Shown: positions 6,447 through 15,064, numbered from the stretch's first letter. The stretch is 18,892 bases of DNA from Desulfotomaculum sp. (GCA_003485325.1 DMZI01000062.1:1-18892); one strand, 5' to 3'. The notes: generated by a model from the letters alone, not told the origin. A program made the numbers and translations.

Positions 6447-8297
6447 TTAAGACACCTCAACCGCGTTGAATTTACAGGTTTCTATACAGGCGCCGCATTT
6501 AATGCATTTTTCAGGATCAATTCTATGCGGTTTTTTCTTCTCGCCTGTTATCGCATTTGTTCCGCATGCTCTCAGGCAGGCTCCACAGCCGGTGCAGGTT
6601 GCCTGATTGATTGAATAGCTGATCAAATCCTTGCAGCTTCCGGCAGGACACCTTTTGTCCCTGATATGCGCCTCATACTCATCCCTGAAAAAGCGGATGG
6701 TGGACATGACCGGGTTGGGGGCTGTCGATCCCAGCGCGCAGAGAGCGCCGTCTGTTATAGCCTGGCTCATCTGCTCCAGGGTCTCCAGGTCGCTTTCTTC
6801 GCCCAGACCCTGGGTAATCCTGTCTAAAATCTCGCGCATCTGCAGGATTCCTTCCCGGCAGGGCGTGCACTTGCCGCAGGACTCTTCTTCGAGGAACATC
6901 AGGAAATACCGGGCCACGTCGACCATGCAGGTCCGGTCGTCCATGATAATCATTCCGCCCGAGCCCATCATGGAACCGAGCTCGACCAGTTCGTCAAAGT
7001 CCACGGGCTTATCCAGGAATTCTTCCGGGAGGCATCCGCCCGACGGTCCTCCTGTCTGTACGGCCTTAAATTTCCTGCCCTTGGGAATTCCTCCGCCGAT
7101 ATCGAAAATTATTTCCCTCAGCGAAATGCCCATCGGCACTTCTACGAGGCCGGTATTGTTTATTTTGCCGACAAGGGAAAAGATTTTTGTTCCCTTGCTC
7201 TTTTCAGTTCCGATTGTCCGGTACCACTCGGCCCCCTTGTTGATAATCAGGGGCACGTTGGCCCAGGTTTCCACGTTGTTCAGGTTGGTGGGCTTGTCAA
7301 AAAGCCCCTTGTCAGTTGCGTGAACGTACTTGGCCCGCGGTTCCCCGGCGCGTCCCTCGATGGAAGCGAAGAGCGCTGAAGATTCACCGCAGACAAATGC
7401 GCCGCCGCCCCGGCTGATGGTCACATCGAAGGAAAAGCCCGACCCCAGGATGTTTTTCCCGAGCAGGCCGGTTTCCCGGGCCTTCTCAATAGCCAGTGTA
7501 AATCTTGTAACGGCAAGCGGATATTCGTCGCGCAAGTATATATAACCCGCATTTGATCCTATGGCATAAGCGCCGATGATCATTCCTTCCAGCACCGAGT
7601 GGGGATTGCCCTCCAGTACTGAGCGGTCCATGTAAGCTCCAGGGTCGCCTTCGTCAGCGTTGCAGATAACGTATTTCGGTTCCCCTTCGGCTTTGCGCGT
7701 TGATTCCCATTTTACCCCGGTGGGGAAGCCTCCGCCCCCGCGCCCGCGCAGGCCTGACAGTTTGATTTCCCCGATTACTTCATCCGGGCTCATTTGTGAC
7801 AGAACTTTGGCCAGAGCCGAGTAACCGCCCGTAGATATGTAGTCTTCCAGGCTGCTTGGATCTATCCTGGCGTTGTTGCCGATGATCAGCCTTTCCTGCT
7901 TCTTGAAGAAGGGGATTTCAGACTGCTTGGCAATGGTCTTGCCGGTTACCGGGTCTTTATATAGAAGCCGCTCGATGATCTCGTGGTTCAAAACCGTTTT
8001 GGCAACAATGTTCGGGATATCCTTTTCACTTACCCTCAGGTAGCAGATTTCCTCAGGGTAAATGATCAGCAGCGGGCCGCCTTCACAGAAACCGTGGCAC
8101 CCTGTTTCCTTGACGTCAATGTTTTTTTCCAGACCGCGTTCTTTAAGTTCCTTGACCAGGACATCAACAAGCCTGTTGGAACCCAGAGCAACGCAGCCCG
8201 AGCTTGCGCAGATGGTTATGCACGGTTTTTGAGGGTCTTTATTTGCCAAAAGTTTATTGCATAATTTTTCAAGTTCTTTAGGATTTCTAATTTTCAT
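6447..8297 (-). CDS. nuoF: NuoF/HydB-like NADH-binding flavoprotein subunit
   Basis: This 616-residue protein is built like HydB of trimeric NAD-linked iron-iron hydrogenases. A thioredoxin-like [2Fe-2S] domain has Cys30, 35, 67 and 71. The NuoF core holds the NADH/FMN loop GLRGRGGGGFPTG (182-194) and the FMN-site segment CNADEGDPGAYMDR (212-225). The SLBB-like and N3-type [4Fe-4S] site is SCGKCTPCREG (473-483) with Cys520. A C-terminal two-[4Fe-4S] ferredoxin domain has Cys568/571/574/578 and 598/601/604/608. It should exchange hydride with NAD(H) at FMN. The ATG overlaps the end of the nuoE-like gene by 11 nt, with AAGGTGG 6 nt upstream, suggesting translational coupling. No hydrogenase catalytic gene is near; the operon partner is a 2-oxoacid oxidoreductase. 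Confidence 0.93.
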   Translation of the reverse strand: MKIRNPKELEKLCNKLLANKDPQKPCITICASSGCVALGSNRLVDVLVKELKERGLEKNIDVKETGCHGFCEGGPLLIIYPEEICYLRVSEKDIPNIVAKTVLNHEIIERLLYKDPVTGKTIAKQSEIPFFKKQERLIIGNNARIDPSSLEDYISTGGYSALAKVLSQMSPDEVIGEIKLSGLRGRGGGGFPTGVKWESTRKAEGEPKYVICNADEGDPGAYMDRSVLEGNPHSVLEGMIIGAYAIGSNAGYIYLRDEYPLAVTRFTLAIEKARETGLLGKNILGSGFSFDVTISRGGGAFVCGESSALFASIEGRAGEPRAKYVHATDKGLFDKPTNLNNVETWANVPLIINKGAEWYRTIGTEKSKGTKIFSLVGKINNTGLVEVPMGISLREIIFDIGGGIPKGRKFKAVQTGGPSGGCLPEEFLDKPVDFDELVELGSMMGSGGMIIMDDRTCMVDVARYFLMFLEEESCGKCTPCREGILQMREILDRITQGLGEESDLETLEQMSQAITDGALCALGSTAPNPVMSTIRFFRDEYEAHIRDKRCPAGSCKDLISYSINQATCTGCGACLRACGTNAITGEKKKPHRIDPEKCIKCGACIETCKFNAVEVS

Positions 8298-8778
8298 TAG
8301 CGGCCACCTTTTTCAATGTTCTTCCCTTTTTTCCAAGTTCCTTGAGAATTTTATCTACTTTCGTTATGGTCAACTGCCCGTGGTACTCGCCGTCTGCGAC
8401 CAGAATGGGCCCCAGGGCGCAGACTCCGAGGCAGTTTACTGTATTAAATGAATATTCCAGATCCGGCGTTGTCTCGCCCGGTTCTATCTGCAGCGTACGG
8501 ACCAGGTGATCCCTGATCTGGGGCGCCTTCCGTACGTGGCAGGCGGTTCCCATGCACAGGCTGAGCTGGTGACGGCCCCTTGGCGACAGGCTGAAGGACT
8601 TGTAAAAAGTCGCTACAGTATAAATGTGACTGATCGGGACGTCGATAAGCTGGCTCAGCATGTTGAGCGCTTCCCGGGGGAGATAGTCATATTCCCTTTG
8701 TATATCCTGGAGAATGGGAACCAGAAAACTCCGGTTCGAGCCGTATTTCTTGATAATCTCCTTCAATTTCTTTTTCAT
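8287..8778 (-). CDS. nuoE: NuoE/HydC-like thioredoxin-fold [2Fe-2S] subunit
   Basis: The 163 residues form the usual NuoE layout: an N-terminal helical part (LVPILQDIQREYDYLP) and a thioredoxin-like [2Fe-2S] domain with Cys75 and Cys80 (LCMGTACH) and Cys116 and Cys120 (NCLGVCALGP). In complex I and in HydABC-type enzymes this subunit packs against NuoF/HydB next to the FMN. GGAGGAGG precedes the ATG. It starts 33 nt after porA and overlaps the nuoF-like gene, so it is the first of the three NADH-module genes set inside the por operon. Confidence 0.93.
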   Translation of the reverse strand: MKKKLKEIIKKYGSNRSFLVPILQDIQREYDYLPREALNMLSQLIDVPISHIYTVATFYKSFSLSPRGRHQLSLCMGTACHVRKAPQIRDHLVRTLQIEPGETTPDLEYSFNTVNCLGVCALGPILVADGEYHGQLTITKVDKILKELGKKGRTLKKVAANEN

Positions 8779-8811
8779 TTGGCGCCTCCTCCAACCTTTG
8801 CTTCGCCCGAT

Positions 8812-9990
8812 TTATTCCCTGACTCCGTACATTACGTAGTCTTCTTCTTTTGATTTATCCCCGGCCATTTTCAGGCTCATTTCATACATATCGATGAAAT
8901 TGTCGGTCGTAACGTCACGCCCGGCCAGGCCGCAGATAAAGTTGGTGATTAAAGGCCTGTTCTCTTCGTCATAAAGGACTGACCGTATTTCTCCCGCCAC
9001 CGGGCCGCCCTGGCCACCAAAGGAAAGAGCGCGGTCAATGACGATGATATTCTTGACGTTGCGGACGGCCTTCCTGAATTCCTCAACAGGGAAAGGCCTC
9101 CATAACCTAATCTTAACCTGGCCTACCTTTTGCCCCTGAGCTCTTAGTTTGTCTACGGCTATGGAAACCGTCTCTCCCATGCTTCCCATGGTCAGGAAAA
9201 CAGTTTCAGCGCCTTTAATCTGGTTTGTTTCAACCGGTGAATAATTTCTTCCAATAATTTTCCCCATTTCCTTCCAGGCTTTGATGATCTCCGGCTTGGA
9301 CTTAATCAGAGCCTCATCCTGGGCTTTTTTAGCCTCTGTATAAATGCCCGGCATGGCAAAAGCGCCCATCGTTACCGGAGCATCGGGGTTGAGCGTGTTG
9401 ACGGGCTTGAAATCAGGAAGGTATTTGTCAACCGCTTCCTGGTCCCAGTACTGAATCGGCTCAATAACATGGGTCAGGATAAACCCGTCCAGATTGACTA
9501 TCACCGGGAGGGAAACCTTGGGGTTCTCAGCCACGCGGAAAGCGAAGAATACATGATCAAAAACTTCCTGGCCGTTTTCGGTAAACACTTGAATCCAACC
9601 GCTATCCCTGATTGACATAACGTCGGTGTGGTCGTTCCAGATGCTCAAAGGCCCAGAAAGGGAACGGTTGGCCAGGATCATTACTATTGGCAGCCTGAGC
9701 GAAGCTGCTATAAAAACTATCTCGTTCATCAGGGCAAGCCCCTGAGAACTCGTGCATGTGAAAGTCCGTGCTCCAGCGGCGGAAGATCCGATGCATACGC
9801 TTAACGCCGAGTGTTCAGACTCCACCGGAATAAATTCGGCGTCCAATTCACCGTTAGCTACCAGTTCGGACAGGTGCTCTACGATATGTGTCTGCGGTGT
9901 AATCGGATAAGCTGCAATCAGATCCACGTTTGCCATTTTTATGGCATCAGCAGCTGCCAGGGAAACTTCTATACCAACTTTTTTATTCAT
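8812..9990 (-). CDS. porA: 2-oxoacid (probably pyruvate):ferredoxin oxidoreductase, alpha subunit
   Basis: From ATG at 9990 the product has 392 residues. AYPITPQT (27-34), the conserved glutamate region PVESEHSA (56-63) and SSQGLALM (81-88) are PorA/KorA signatures for the pyrimidine side of the TPP site. The C-terminal half contains the transketolase-C-like domain (FLTMGSMGETVSIAVDKL, later IDRALSFGGQGGPV). The segment DGFILTHVIEPI followed by a DQE..DKYLP stretch is closer to PorA than to 2-oxoglutarate (KorA) enzymes, so pyruvate is the first guess. An earlier in-frame start at 10053 lies inside porD; the ATG at 9990 overlaps the porD TAA (TAATG) with GAGGAG just upstream, so I prefer it. 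Confidence 0.92.
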   Translation of the reverse strand: MNKKVGIEVSLAAADAIKMANVDLIAAYPITPQTHIVEHLSELVANGELDAEFIPVESEHSALSVCIGSSAAGARTFTCTSSQGLALMNEIVFIAASLRLPIVMILANRSLSGPLSIWNDHTDVMSIRDSGWIQVFTENGQEVFDHVFFAFRVAENPKVSLPVIVNLDGFILTHVIEPIQYWDQEAVDKYLPDFKPVNTLNPDAPVTMGAFAMPGIYTEAKKAQDEALIKSKPEIIKAWKEMGKIIGRNYSPVETNQIKGAETVFLTMGSMGETVSIAVDKLRAQGQKVGQVKIRLWRPFPVEEFRKAVRNVKNIIVIDRALSFGGQGGPVAGEIRSVLYDEENRPLITNFICGLAGRDVTTDNFIDMYEMSLKMAGDKSKEEDYVMYGVRE

Positions 9991-10283
9991 TACTCCTCTT
10001 CCTCTACCATAGTTATACAGCCGGTTACACACTCCTGGACGCAGATTCCGCAACCCTTGCAGTAGTATAAATCGGCTTCAAAGTAACCTTCACTGGTCTT
10101 CCTGATTGCCGCATCAGGGCAAAATAGAAAACAAACACCGCAGCGGATGCACTTTGTTTTATCCCAGACAGGTAATAATGACCGCCAGTCGCCGGTACGG
10201 TACTGGCTGGCGTTTCCTGCATCCGAAACAACGCAGCCTGTCTCTAAATCTTTCCATTTCAGGTCTTCCTCTGATCTTGCCAT
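9990..10283 (-). CDS. porD: 2-oxoacid:ferredoxin oxidoreductase, delta (ferredoxin-like) subunit
   Basis: The 97 residues include two classic [4Fe-4S] motifs, Cys45/48/51 with Cys55 followed by Pro, and Cys75/78/81 with Cys85. An N-terminal extension (about 40 residues with TGCVVSDAGNASQYRTGDWR) is typical of PorD subunits. It relays electrons from the TPP centre of the alpha/beta pair outward. It lies 13 nt after porG, and its stop overlaps the porA start, consistent with coupled translation. Confidence 0.93.
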   Translation of the reverse strand: MARSEEDLKWKDLETGCVVSDAGNASQYRTGDWRSLLPVWDKTKCIRCGVCFLFCPDAAIRKTSEGYFEADLYYCKGCGICVQECVTGCITMVEEEE

Positions 10284-10296
10284 TGCTTCTCCCTCC

Positions 10297-10845
10297 TCAG
10301 TTAAGTATTACGGTTTCCGCAAAAGCCCTTCGGAAAGCTCTGATGTTTTTGTCGGCAATCCGGCCGAACCTTTTTTCCAAAGGACCGATAAGTGAATCGG
10401 GATGCACTACCTGCCGCGCGTTAAGAAGAGAGCCAAGCATCGTAGTGTTGGTGATCGGCAGCCCCAATTCCTCAAGGGCGATCTTATTGGCGTTAATAGT
10501 AGCCAGAGTCTGTTTGATGCCTAATCTTTCCTTAATCTCCTCGGACGTGAATTTCGTGTTGGTAATTAATACGCCATTTTCTTTCAGGCCGGCGGCCACG
10601 TTAATCAAGCGGAGAAGGGAAGGATCCAACACTACTACCAGATCAGGGGAATAAATGTTAGTCCTCAGCCGGATAGGGTGATCGTCCACCCGGCAGAAAG
10701 CGACTACCGGAGCCCCGCGTCTTTCAGGCCCGAAACTGGGGAAGGCCTGGGCATATTTCCCTTCGCTGATAGCAGCCAGGGCCAGCAGTTCCGCCGAGGT
10801 TACCGCTCCCTGTCCGCCTCTTCCATGAAAACGAATTTCAATCAT
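10297..10845 (-). CDS. porG: 2-oxoacid:ferredoxin oxidoreductase, gamma subunit
   Basis: The 182-residue product starts [19 protein letters not shown], the hallmark of the gamma domain of POR/KOR/IOR enzymes, and contains [14 protein letters not shown], another family signature. This subunit is thought to contribute to CoA binding and to holding the alpha/beta pair together. ATG at 10845 is preceded by GGGGAGAAAATA; a longer in-frame start at 10893 falls close to the promoter and lacks support. It is the first gene of the operon and is followed by porD after 13 nt. Confidence 0.92.
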
Positions 10846-10906
10846 TATTTTCTCCCCTGATACCAAATTTCGATATTTTTCAGCAACTAACAAATAAATG
10901 ATTATA

Positions 10907-10935
10907 ATTATAGATTATCTTAAATTGCCTGTCAA
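10907..10935 (-). promoter_or_regulatory. Perfect-consensus sigma-A promoter of the por/nuo operon
   Basis: TTGACA (10930-10935) and TATAAT (10907-10912) on the minus strand are separated by exactly 17 bp. Both hexamers are perfect. The predicted leader to porG is about 55 nt. No obvious operator dyad overlaps it. It is back to back with the promoter of the yaaO-tmk operon. Confidence 0.85.
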
Positions 10936-11040
10936 GAAAGCCTTGAGATATCGTTTTAAAAGAAAGATTAACAATTTTTGAAATATTTCTCGTACTAGCT
11001 AGCTGATAATATTGTTTTCTGGCTACTTTTGTTAGCGGAC

Positions 11041-11069
11041 TTGGAAGGTTGTTGCCGTTATGATACAAT
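11041..11069 (+). promoter_or_regulatory. Probable sigma-A promoter of the yaaO-tmk-holB operon
   Basis: TTGGAA (11041-11046) and TACAAT (11064-11069) are separated by 17 bp. The -10 matches 5 of 6 and the -35 matches 4 of 6. Transcription would begin only about 15 nt before the start codon region, giving a very short leader. Confidence 0.55.
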
Positions 11070-11091
11070 TAAATGTTGGAGATGGTATTTT

Positions 11092-12540
11092 ATGCAGGAT
11101 GATCAGTATGAAGCACCACTTTATACATCCCTGCTAAAGCATTTGAAAAACGGTTATGCTCACCTGCACCTGCCGGCGCACAGGCAGGGGCAGGCCCTTT
11201 CAGCTTTATGGGAGGGCCTGAAACAGGACTTATTTAAAATTGACCTGACTGAACTGCCGGGACTTGATAACCTTAACAATCCCAAAGGGCCTATAGCCAG
11301 AGCGCAGTCCCTGGCCGCCGGGCTTTACGGGGCAAAGCGCACGTTCTTTCTGGTCAATGGAACTTCGGTCGGCCTGCAGGCGTTTTTAATGGCCCTCTGT
11401 TGCCCGGGGGAAAAAATAATTATACCCCGTGACAGCCACCGGTCTGTTTTAGCGGGGCTTGTTTTGAGCGGCGCTGATCCTGTTTATCTCGTTTCCTCTA
11501 TGGTGGAGGGGTTTGGGATACCGGAGGGGCCGGGTGAAGCGCAGGCTGCCGAAGCGCTTGAAGCATGCGGAGAAGCGAAAGGCGTGTTGACAACCTATCC
11601 CAATTATTACGGGATTGCGGCAGATCTAAAGAAACTGGCTGAGACTGTCCATAGAGCCGGTAAACCGCTGATGGCCGACGAAGCCCACGCTGCCCACTTT
11701 CCTTTCCATCCGTCCCTGCCGGAAGGCGGATTGTCATGCGGAGCTGACGCTTCCGTTATGAGTATGCATAAAATGGGCGGTTCTTTGACGCAATCATCTT
11801 TATTGCACTTGCAGGGCGATTTTTTTGATCCCGGGGATGTGGCTGCCGCCCTTGCCTGCCTGCAGACGAGCAGCCCTTCTTATCCGCTGCTCGTGTCTTT
11901 GGACCTGGCCAGGCATATGCTTGCCGAAAAAGGCCGTCAATTGCTGGACAGCGCCGTTCAAAAGGCCGGGCAGGTCAGGGAATCGGCGGGCAAAATCCCG
12001 GGCCTGAAAGTGCTTGAAAGCAGTCATCTCAAAAAGGGCTGTTCGCTTGATCCCACCCGGATAACCATTTCCGGGGCCGGTCTCGGGTTAACTGGTTTTC
12101 AGCTTTCCGCAATGCTCTTTGAGAAATATGGCGTAAATGTGGAGATGGCGGATTTCACCAATATTGTCCTGGTTATCGGTGTCGGCGCAACTGAAAAGGA
12201 CTGCGGCAGACTGGTTGATGGCCTGAAGGAAATATCCCGGGAAAGGCAGGCGGCTGCCCGGCCGATGCCAGCGCCGCCTGGACCGCCCGCTTTGCCGCCG
12301 CGGCAATTGACCCCGCGACAGGCGTGGTTTTCCGGGAAAGGGAAGGTTTCCCTGGAAGGTTGCGCAGGGCTTGTCTGCGGGGAGTGGGTTGCGGTATACC
12401 CGCCGGGGATACCGGTAATTTATCCGGGCGAGGAGTTTACGCCTGAAATAGTTGAGTACCTTAAATGGGTTAAAGCTTCCGGGGCTCCTGTGGTCGGGCC
12501 TGCGGACCCGGAGTTGAAGACGGTCAAGGTGATCGGGTGA
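11092..12540 (+). CDS. yaaO: PLP-dependent Orn/Lys/Arg decarboxylase family protein (YaaO-like)
   Basis: This 482-residue fold-type I PLP enzyme matches B. subtilis YaaO in length and position upstream of tmk. HLPAHRQG (26-33) and the PLP-phosphate loop NGTSVG (89-94) are visible. DSHRS (115-119) holds the ring-stacking histidine. The cofactor-pyridine aspartate is in ADEAHAAHFP (195-204), and Lys227 in SMHKMGGSLTQ is the Schiff-base lysine. Family members decarboxylate arginine, lysine or ornithine to polyamine precursors; the substrate here cannot be fixed by reading. A Pro/Ala-rich linker (about 410-430) precedes the C-terminal domain. An earlier TTG at 11029 would lie upstream of the promoter, so ATG at 11092 (GGAG 10 nt upstream) is chosen. 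Its TGA overlaps the tmk start. Confidence 0.88.
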   Translation: MQDDQYEAPLYTSLLKHLKNGYAHLHLPAHRQGQALSALWEGLKQDLFKIDLTELPGLDNLNNPKGPIARAQSLAAGLYGAKRTFFLVNGTSVGLQAFLMALCCPGEKIIIPRDSHRSVLAGLVLSGADPVYLVSSMVEGFGIPEGPGEAQAAEALEACGEAKGVLTTYPNYYGIAADLKKLAETVHRAGKPLMADEAHAAHFPFHPSLPEGGLSCGADASVMSMHKMGGSLTQSSLLHLQGDFFDPGDVAAALACLQTSSPSYPLLVSLDLARHMLAEKGRQLLDSAVQKAGQVRESAGKIPGLKVLESSHLKKGCSLDPTRITISGAGLGLTGFQLSAMLFEKYGVNVEMADFTNIVLVIGVGATEKDCGRLVDGLKEISRERQAAARPMPAPPGPPALPPRQLTPRQAWFSGKGKVSLEGCAGLVCGEWVAVYPPGIPVIYPGEEFTPEIVEYLKWVKASGAPVVGPADPELKTVKVIG

Positions 12541-13199
12541 TGAAGGAAATTAAAAGGGGGCTTTTTTTCGTCTTTGAGGGGATTGACGGCGCGGGCAAGA
12601 GCACCCAGGCCGCCCTGCTGGCCGCTGCCCTGCTTAAAAGCGGCAGGGAGGTCGAAACATACAGGGACCCCGGTGGGACGTCCCTGGGGGAAAACGTGAG
12701 GGAGATGCTTCTGGATAAATCAGCGTACCCCGGGATGACGCCCGCGGCAGAGGCTTTGCTTTACGCCGCCGCACGGGCCCAACTGGCTGCCGACAAAATC
12801 GGGCCTGCCCTGGCGATGGGCAGAATAGTAGTCGGCGACCGGTTCGGGGATTCCACAATAGCTTACCAGGGTTTTGGACGGGGCTTGGATGTCGGGCTTT
12901 TAACCAGTGTTAACGACCTGGCGACAGGCGGCCTGACTCCGGACCTCACGTTTTTGCTTGATTTTCCCCCTGAACTTTCCAAAAAACGGATTGTCGGCGA
13001 GGCGGACCGTTTGGAGCAGGAAAAGACATCTTTTTTCGGGCGTGTGCGCGAAGGGTATCTGTCTCTGGCCAAACAGAGGCCGGGCGCCTACCATGTTTTT
13101 GACGCCTCGCTGAATAAAGAAGAGATCCACTGCAGGGTTGTTGATGCTATTGAGGTGTTTACCGGTGAAGTTTTTCAGCGAAATTTACGGGCAGAATAA
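12540..13199 (+). CDS. tmk: Thymidylate kinase
   Basis: It phosphorylates dTMP to dTDP for DNA synthesis. The 219-residue product has the P-loop FEGIDGAGKST (12-22), the dTMP-site segment RDPGGTSLGENVREML (RDPGGT where REPGGT is usual), the GDRFGDSTIAYQGFGRGLD stretch (the DR[YHF] motif) and a lid region ending in REGYLSLA. ATG at 12540 overlaps the upstream TGA; GTG at 12537 is an alternative start one codon earlier, and AAGGTG serves either. In B. subtilis yaaQ and yaaR lie between tmk and holB; here holB begins inside the tmk 3' end, so those genes are absent from this locus. Confidence 0.97.
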   Translation: MKEIKRGLFFVFEGIDGAGKSTQAALLAAALLKSGREVETYRDPGGTSLGENVREMLLDKSAYPGMTPAAEALLYAAARAQLAADKIGPALAMGRIVVGDRFGDSTIAYQGFGRGLDVGLLTSVNDLATGGLTPDLTFLLDFPPELSKKRIVGEADRLEQEKTSFFGRVREGYLSLAKQRPGAYHVFDASLNKEEIHCRVVDAIEVFTGEVFQRNLRAE

Positions 13200-14163
13200 T
13201 GCTATAGATCTTTTGCGCAGGTCTTTTGACAGGCGGATGGTTTCCCACGCCTATCTTTTCTGCGGCCCTTCGGGTGTAGGAAAAAAAACATGCGCCGTGG
13301 CTTTCGCCCGGGCGCTGCTCTGCCGCCAGCCCCTTAAAGGCGACGCCTGCGGCGAGTGCCGTTCATGCCGACAGGTCGAAGGCGGGAACCACCCCGATTT
13401 TATTAAGGTGGAACCTGACGGAGGTTCGATAAAAATAGAGCAGGCAAGAGAAATCCAAAGAAGGATGACTCTAGCCCCGTTTCAGGGCGGCAGGCAGATC
13501 TGCCTGATCGACCGTGCGGAAAGCATGACAGACGAAGCAGCAAACTGCTTTTTAAAAATTCTTGAGGAACCGCCGGCCGGTGTGGTTTTTCTGCTGATCT
13601 GCGTTCAGCCTTACGCCCTTCCGGCAACTGTCCTCTCCAGGTGCCAGCAGGTTCTGTTCCAACTGCTTCCCATTTCCCAGGTAGCTCTGATTCTGGCCGG
13701 TTCTCCCGGCGTTAAACAGGAAGAGGCGGATTTAACCGCTCTTTTATCAGGCGGCAGTGTGGGACAGGCTATTGATCTGCTCAGCGGCGGCGCCCTCGCC
13801 GAACGCAGGAAACAACTGGCACAGACAATTAACGCAATAGACAGCGCCGGGCCGGGAGAAGCCTGCCGCCTTGCCGGCAGCCTGTCCGGCAGCAGGGAAG
13901 AAACGCTTGCCTGGATACAAGGGCTGATGCTCTGGTACCGCGACCTTTTAGTATGGAAGGAATCAGAAAATGAGAAGTTAATTATTAACCGGGATTTTTT
14001 GCAGGCCATCAAGGAACAGGCTTCCTATCGGGAAGTTTCCTTGTTAATTGATCGCCTGAGAAAAATTGAGGAAGCCAGGAACAGGTTGTCCAGGAACGCG
14101 AATCCCAGGCTGGTTCTGGATGTTCTGTTTTTGAACTTGTGCAGGCCGGCGGAACTGGCCTGA
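13165..14163 (+). CDS. holB: DNA polymerase III, delta-prime subunit
   Basis: This clamp-loader AAA+ protein has 332 residues. It opens YGQNNAIDLLRRS and carries a P-loop-like GPSGVGKK (34-41), a zinc-binding set Cys53/62/65/68 (CGECRSC), the segment FLKILEEPP (129-137) and the SRC motif (158-160) that supplies an arginine to neighbouring ATP sites. GTG at 13165 has GAGGTG 7 nt upstream. Longer in-frame starts upstream (13138, 13144) lack a site and would extend the overlap. The gene overlaps tmk by 35 nt in another frame. Confidence 0.93.
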   Translation: MKFFSEIYGQNNAIDLLRRSFDRRMVSHAYLFCGPSGVGKKTCAVAFARALLCRQPLKGDACGECRSCRQVEGGNHPDFIKVEPDGGSIKIEQAREIQRRMTLAPFQGGRQICLIDRAESMTDEAANCFLKILEEPPAGVVFLLICVQPYALPATVLSRCQQVLFQLLPISQVALILAGSPGVKQEEADLTALLSGGSVGQAIDLLSGGALAERRKQLAQTINAIDSAGPGEACRLAGSLSGSREETLAWIQGLMLWYRDLLVWKESENEKLIINRDFLQAIKEQASYREVSLLIDRLRKIEEARNRLSRNANPRLVLDVLFLNLCRPAELA

Positions 14164-14197
14164 TCATTTATATAGAATCAAATGGAGTGATACAAAA

Positions 14198-15064
14198 ATG
14201 ACATACAGTGTTGTCGGCGTCAGGTTTAAACGGGCGGGTAAAGTTTATTACTTCGACCCGGACGAGATCGAACTTACTTTGAATGATGATGTTATTGTCG
14301 AGACATCCCGGGGAATGGAATACGGTCAGGTGGTCACCGGGCCTGTTGAGATACATGATGAGGAAGTAGTCACACCGCTGAAAAAAGTTCTCAGGAAGGC
14401 GACCGCACAGGATGCTCAGAAACTTGCGGCGGTTCAGGAGAAGGTCAAACAGGCATACAGTATCTGTGAGCAAAAAATTATTACTCATTGTTTGCCGATG
14501 AAGCTCGTCGATGTTGAGAAGACATTTGACGAAAGCAAGCTGATCTTTTACTTCACTGCCGAGGGAAGGATAGACTTCCGTGAACTCGTCAAGGACCTTG
14601 CCGCGGTGTTCCGGACACGGATTGAACTGCGGCAGATTGGGGTGAGGGATGAAGCCAAGATGATGGGCGGCCTGGGATGCTGCGGGCGTGAGCTCTGCTG
14701 TGCGACCTGGCTGGCTGATTTTGCCTCCGTTTCCATCCGGATGGCCAAGGAGCAGAATATCTCCTTGAACCCGACTAAAATTTCGGGTATCTGCGGCAGG
14801 TTGATGTGTTGCCTGAAGTTTGAAAACGATCTTTATGAACAGAGCAAGCAGGAATTTCCCCCGTTGAACAGCCTGGTCAGCACTCCCGACGGGGAAGGAA
14901 AAGTGACCGGTGTTAACATACTAAAAAAGACGATAGCTGTAGAGCTCAAGGAAAGCGAAATGATCCGTGAATACGCTTTTGAGAATATCAGTGTAGAAAA
15001 AGCGGGGAGTGAACAAAGTGAATCCCATGAGCATCCTGTTCAGACAACTGGAGACCAGAATTAA
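14198..15064 (+). CDS. ricT: PSP1-domain protein RicT (YaaT), cysteine-rich
   Basis: The 288-residue product matches YaaT/RicT. The PSP1 C-terminal domain (about 60-145) contains YSICEQKIITHCLPMKLVD and the DESKLIFYFTAEGRIDFREL segment. A cysteine cluster follows: GCCGRELCC (Cys161, 162, 167, 168) and ICGRLMCC (Cys199, 204, 205). In B. subtilis RicT with RicA and RicF forms a complex carrying [4Fe-4S] clusters that affects RNase Y mRNA processing, sporulation and competence. RicA and RicF are not in this window. GGAG lies about 10 nt before the ATG. Its 3' end overlaps yabA by 47 nt. Confidence 0.95.
   Translation: MTYSVVGVRFKRAGKVYYFDPDEIELTLNDDVIVETSRGMEYGQVVTGPVEIHDEEVVTPLKKVLRKATAQDAQKLAAVQEKVKQAYSICEQKIITHCLPMKLVDVEKTFDESKLIFYFTAEGRIDFRELVKDLAAVFRTRIELRQIGVRDEAKMMGGLGCCGRELCCATWLADFASVSIRMAKEQNISLNPTKISGICGRLMCCLKFENDLYEQSKQEFPPLNSLVSTPDGEGKVTGVNILKKTIAVELKESEMIREYAFENISVEKAGSEQSESHEHPVQTTGDQN

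Noticed and set aside
6447..8297. Respiratory complex I fragment
   Set aside because: No membrane subunits or NuoB/C/D/I genes are present, and the C-terminal ferredoxin domain and HoxU-like partner fit soluble enzymes.
6447..8778. Iron-iron or NiFe hydrogenase operon
   Set aside because: The trio is of HydABC/Hox type, but no H-cluster cysteines (TSCxPxW, MxCxxGC motifs) or NiFe subunit motifs occur in the window.
10980..11000. CTAGCTAG palindrome as an operator
   Set aside because: Short, lies upstream of both promoters' -35 elements, and no second copy was seen.
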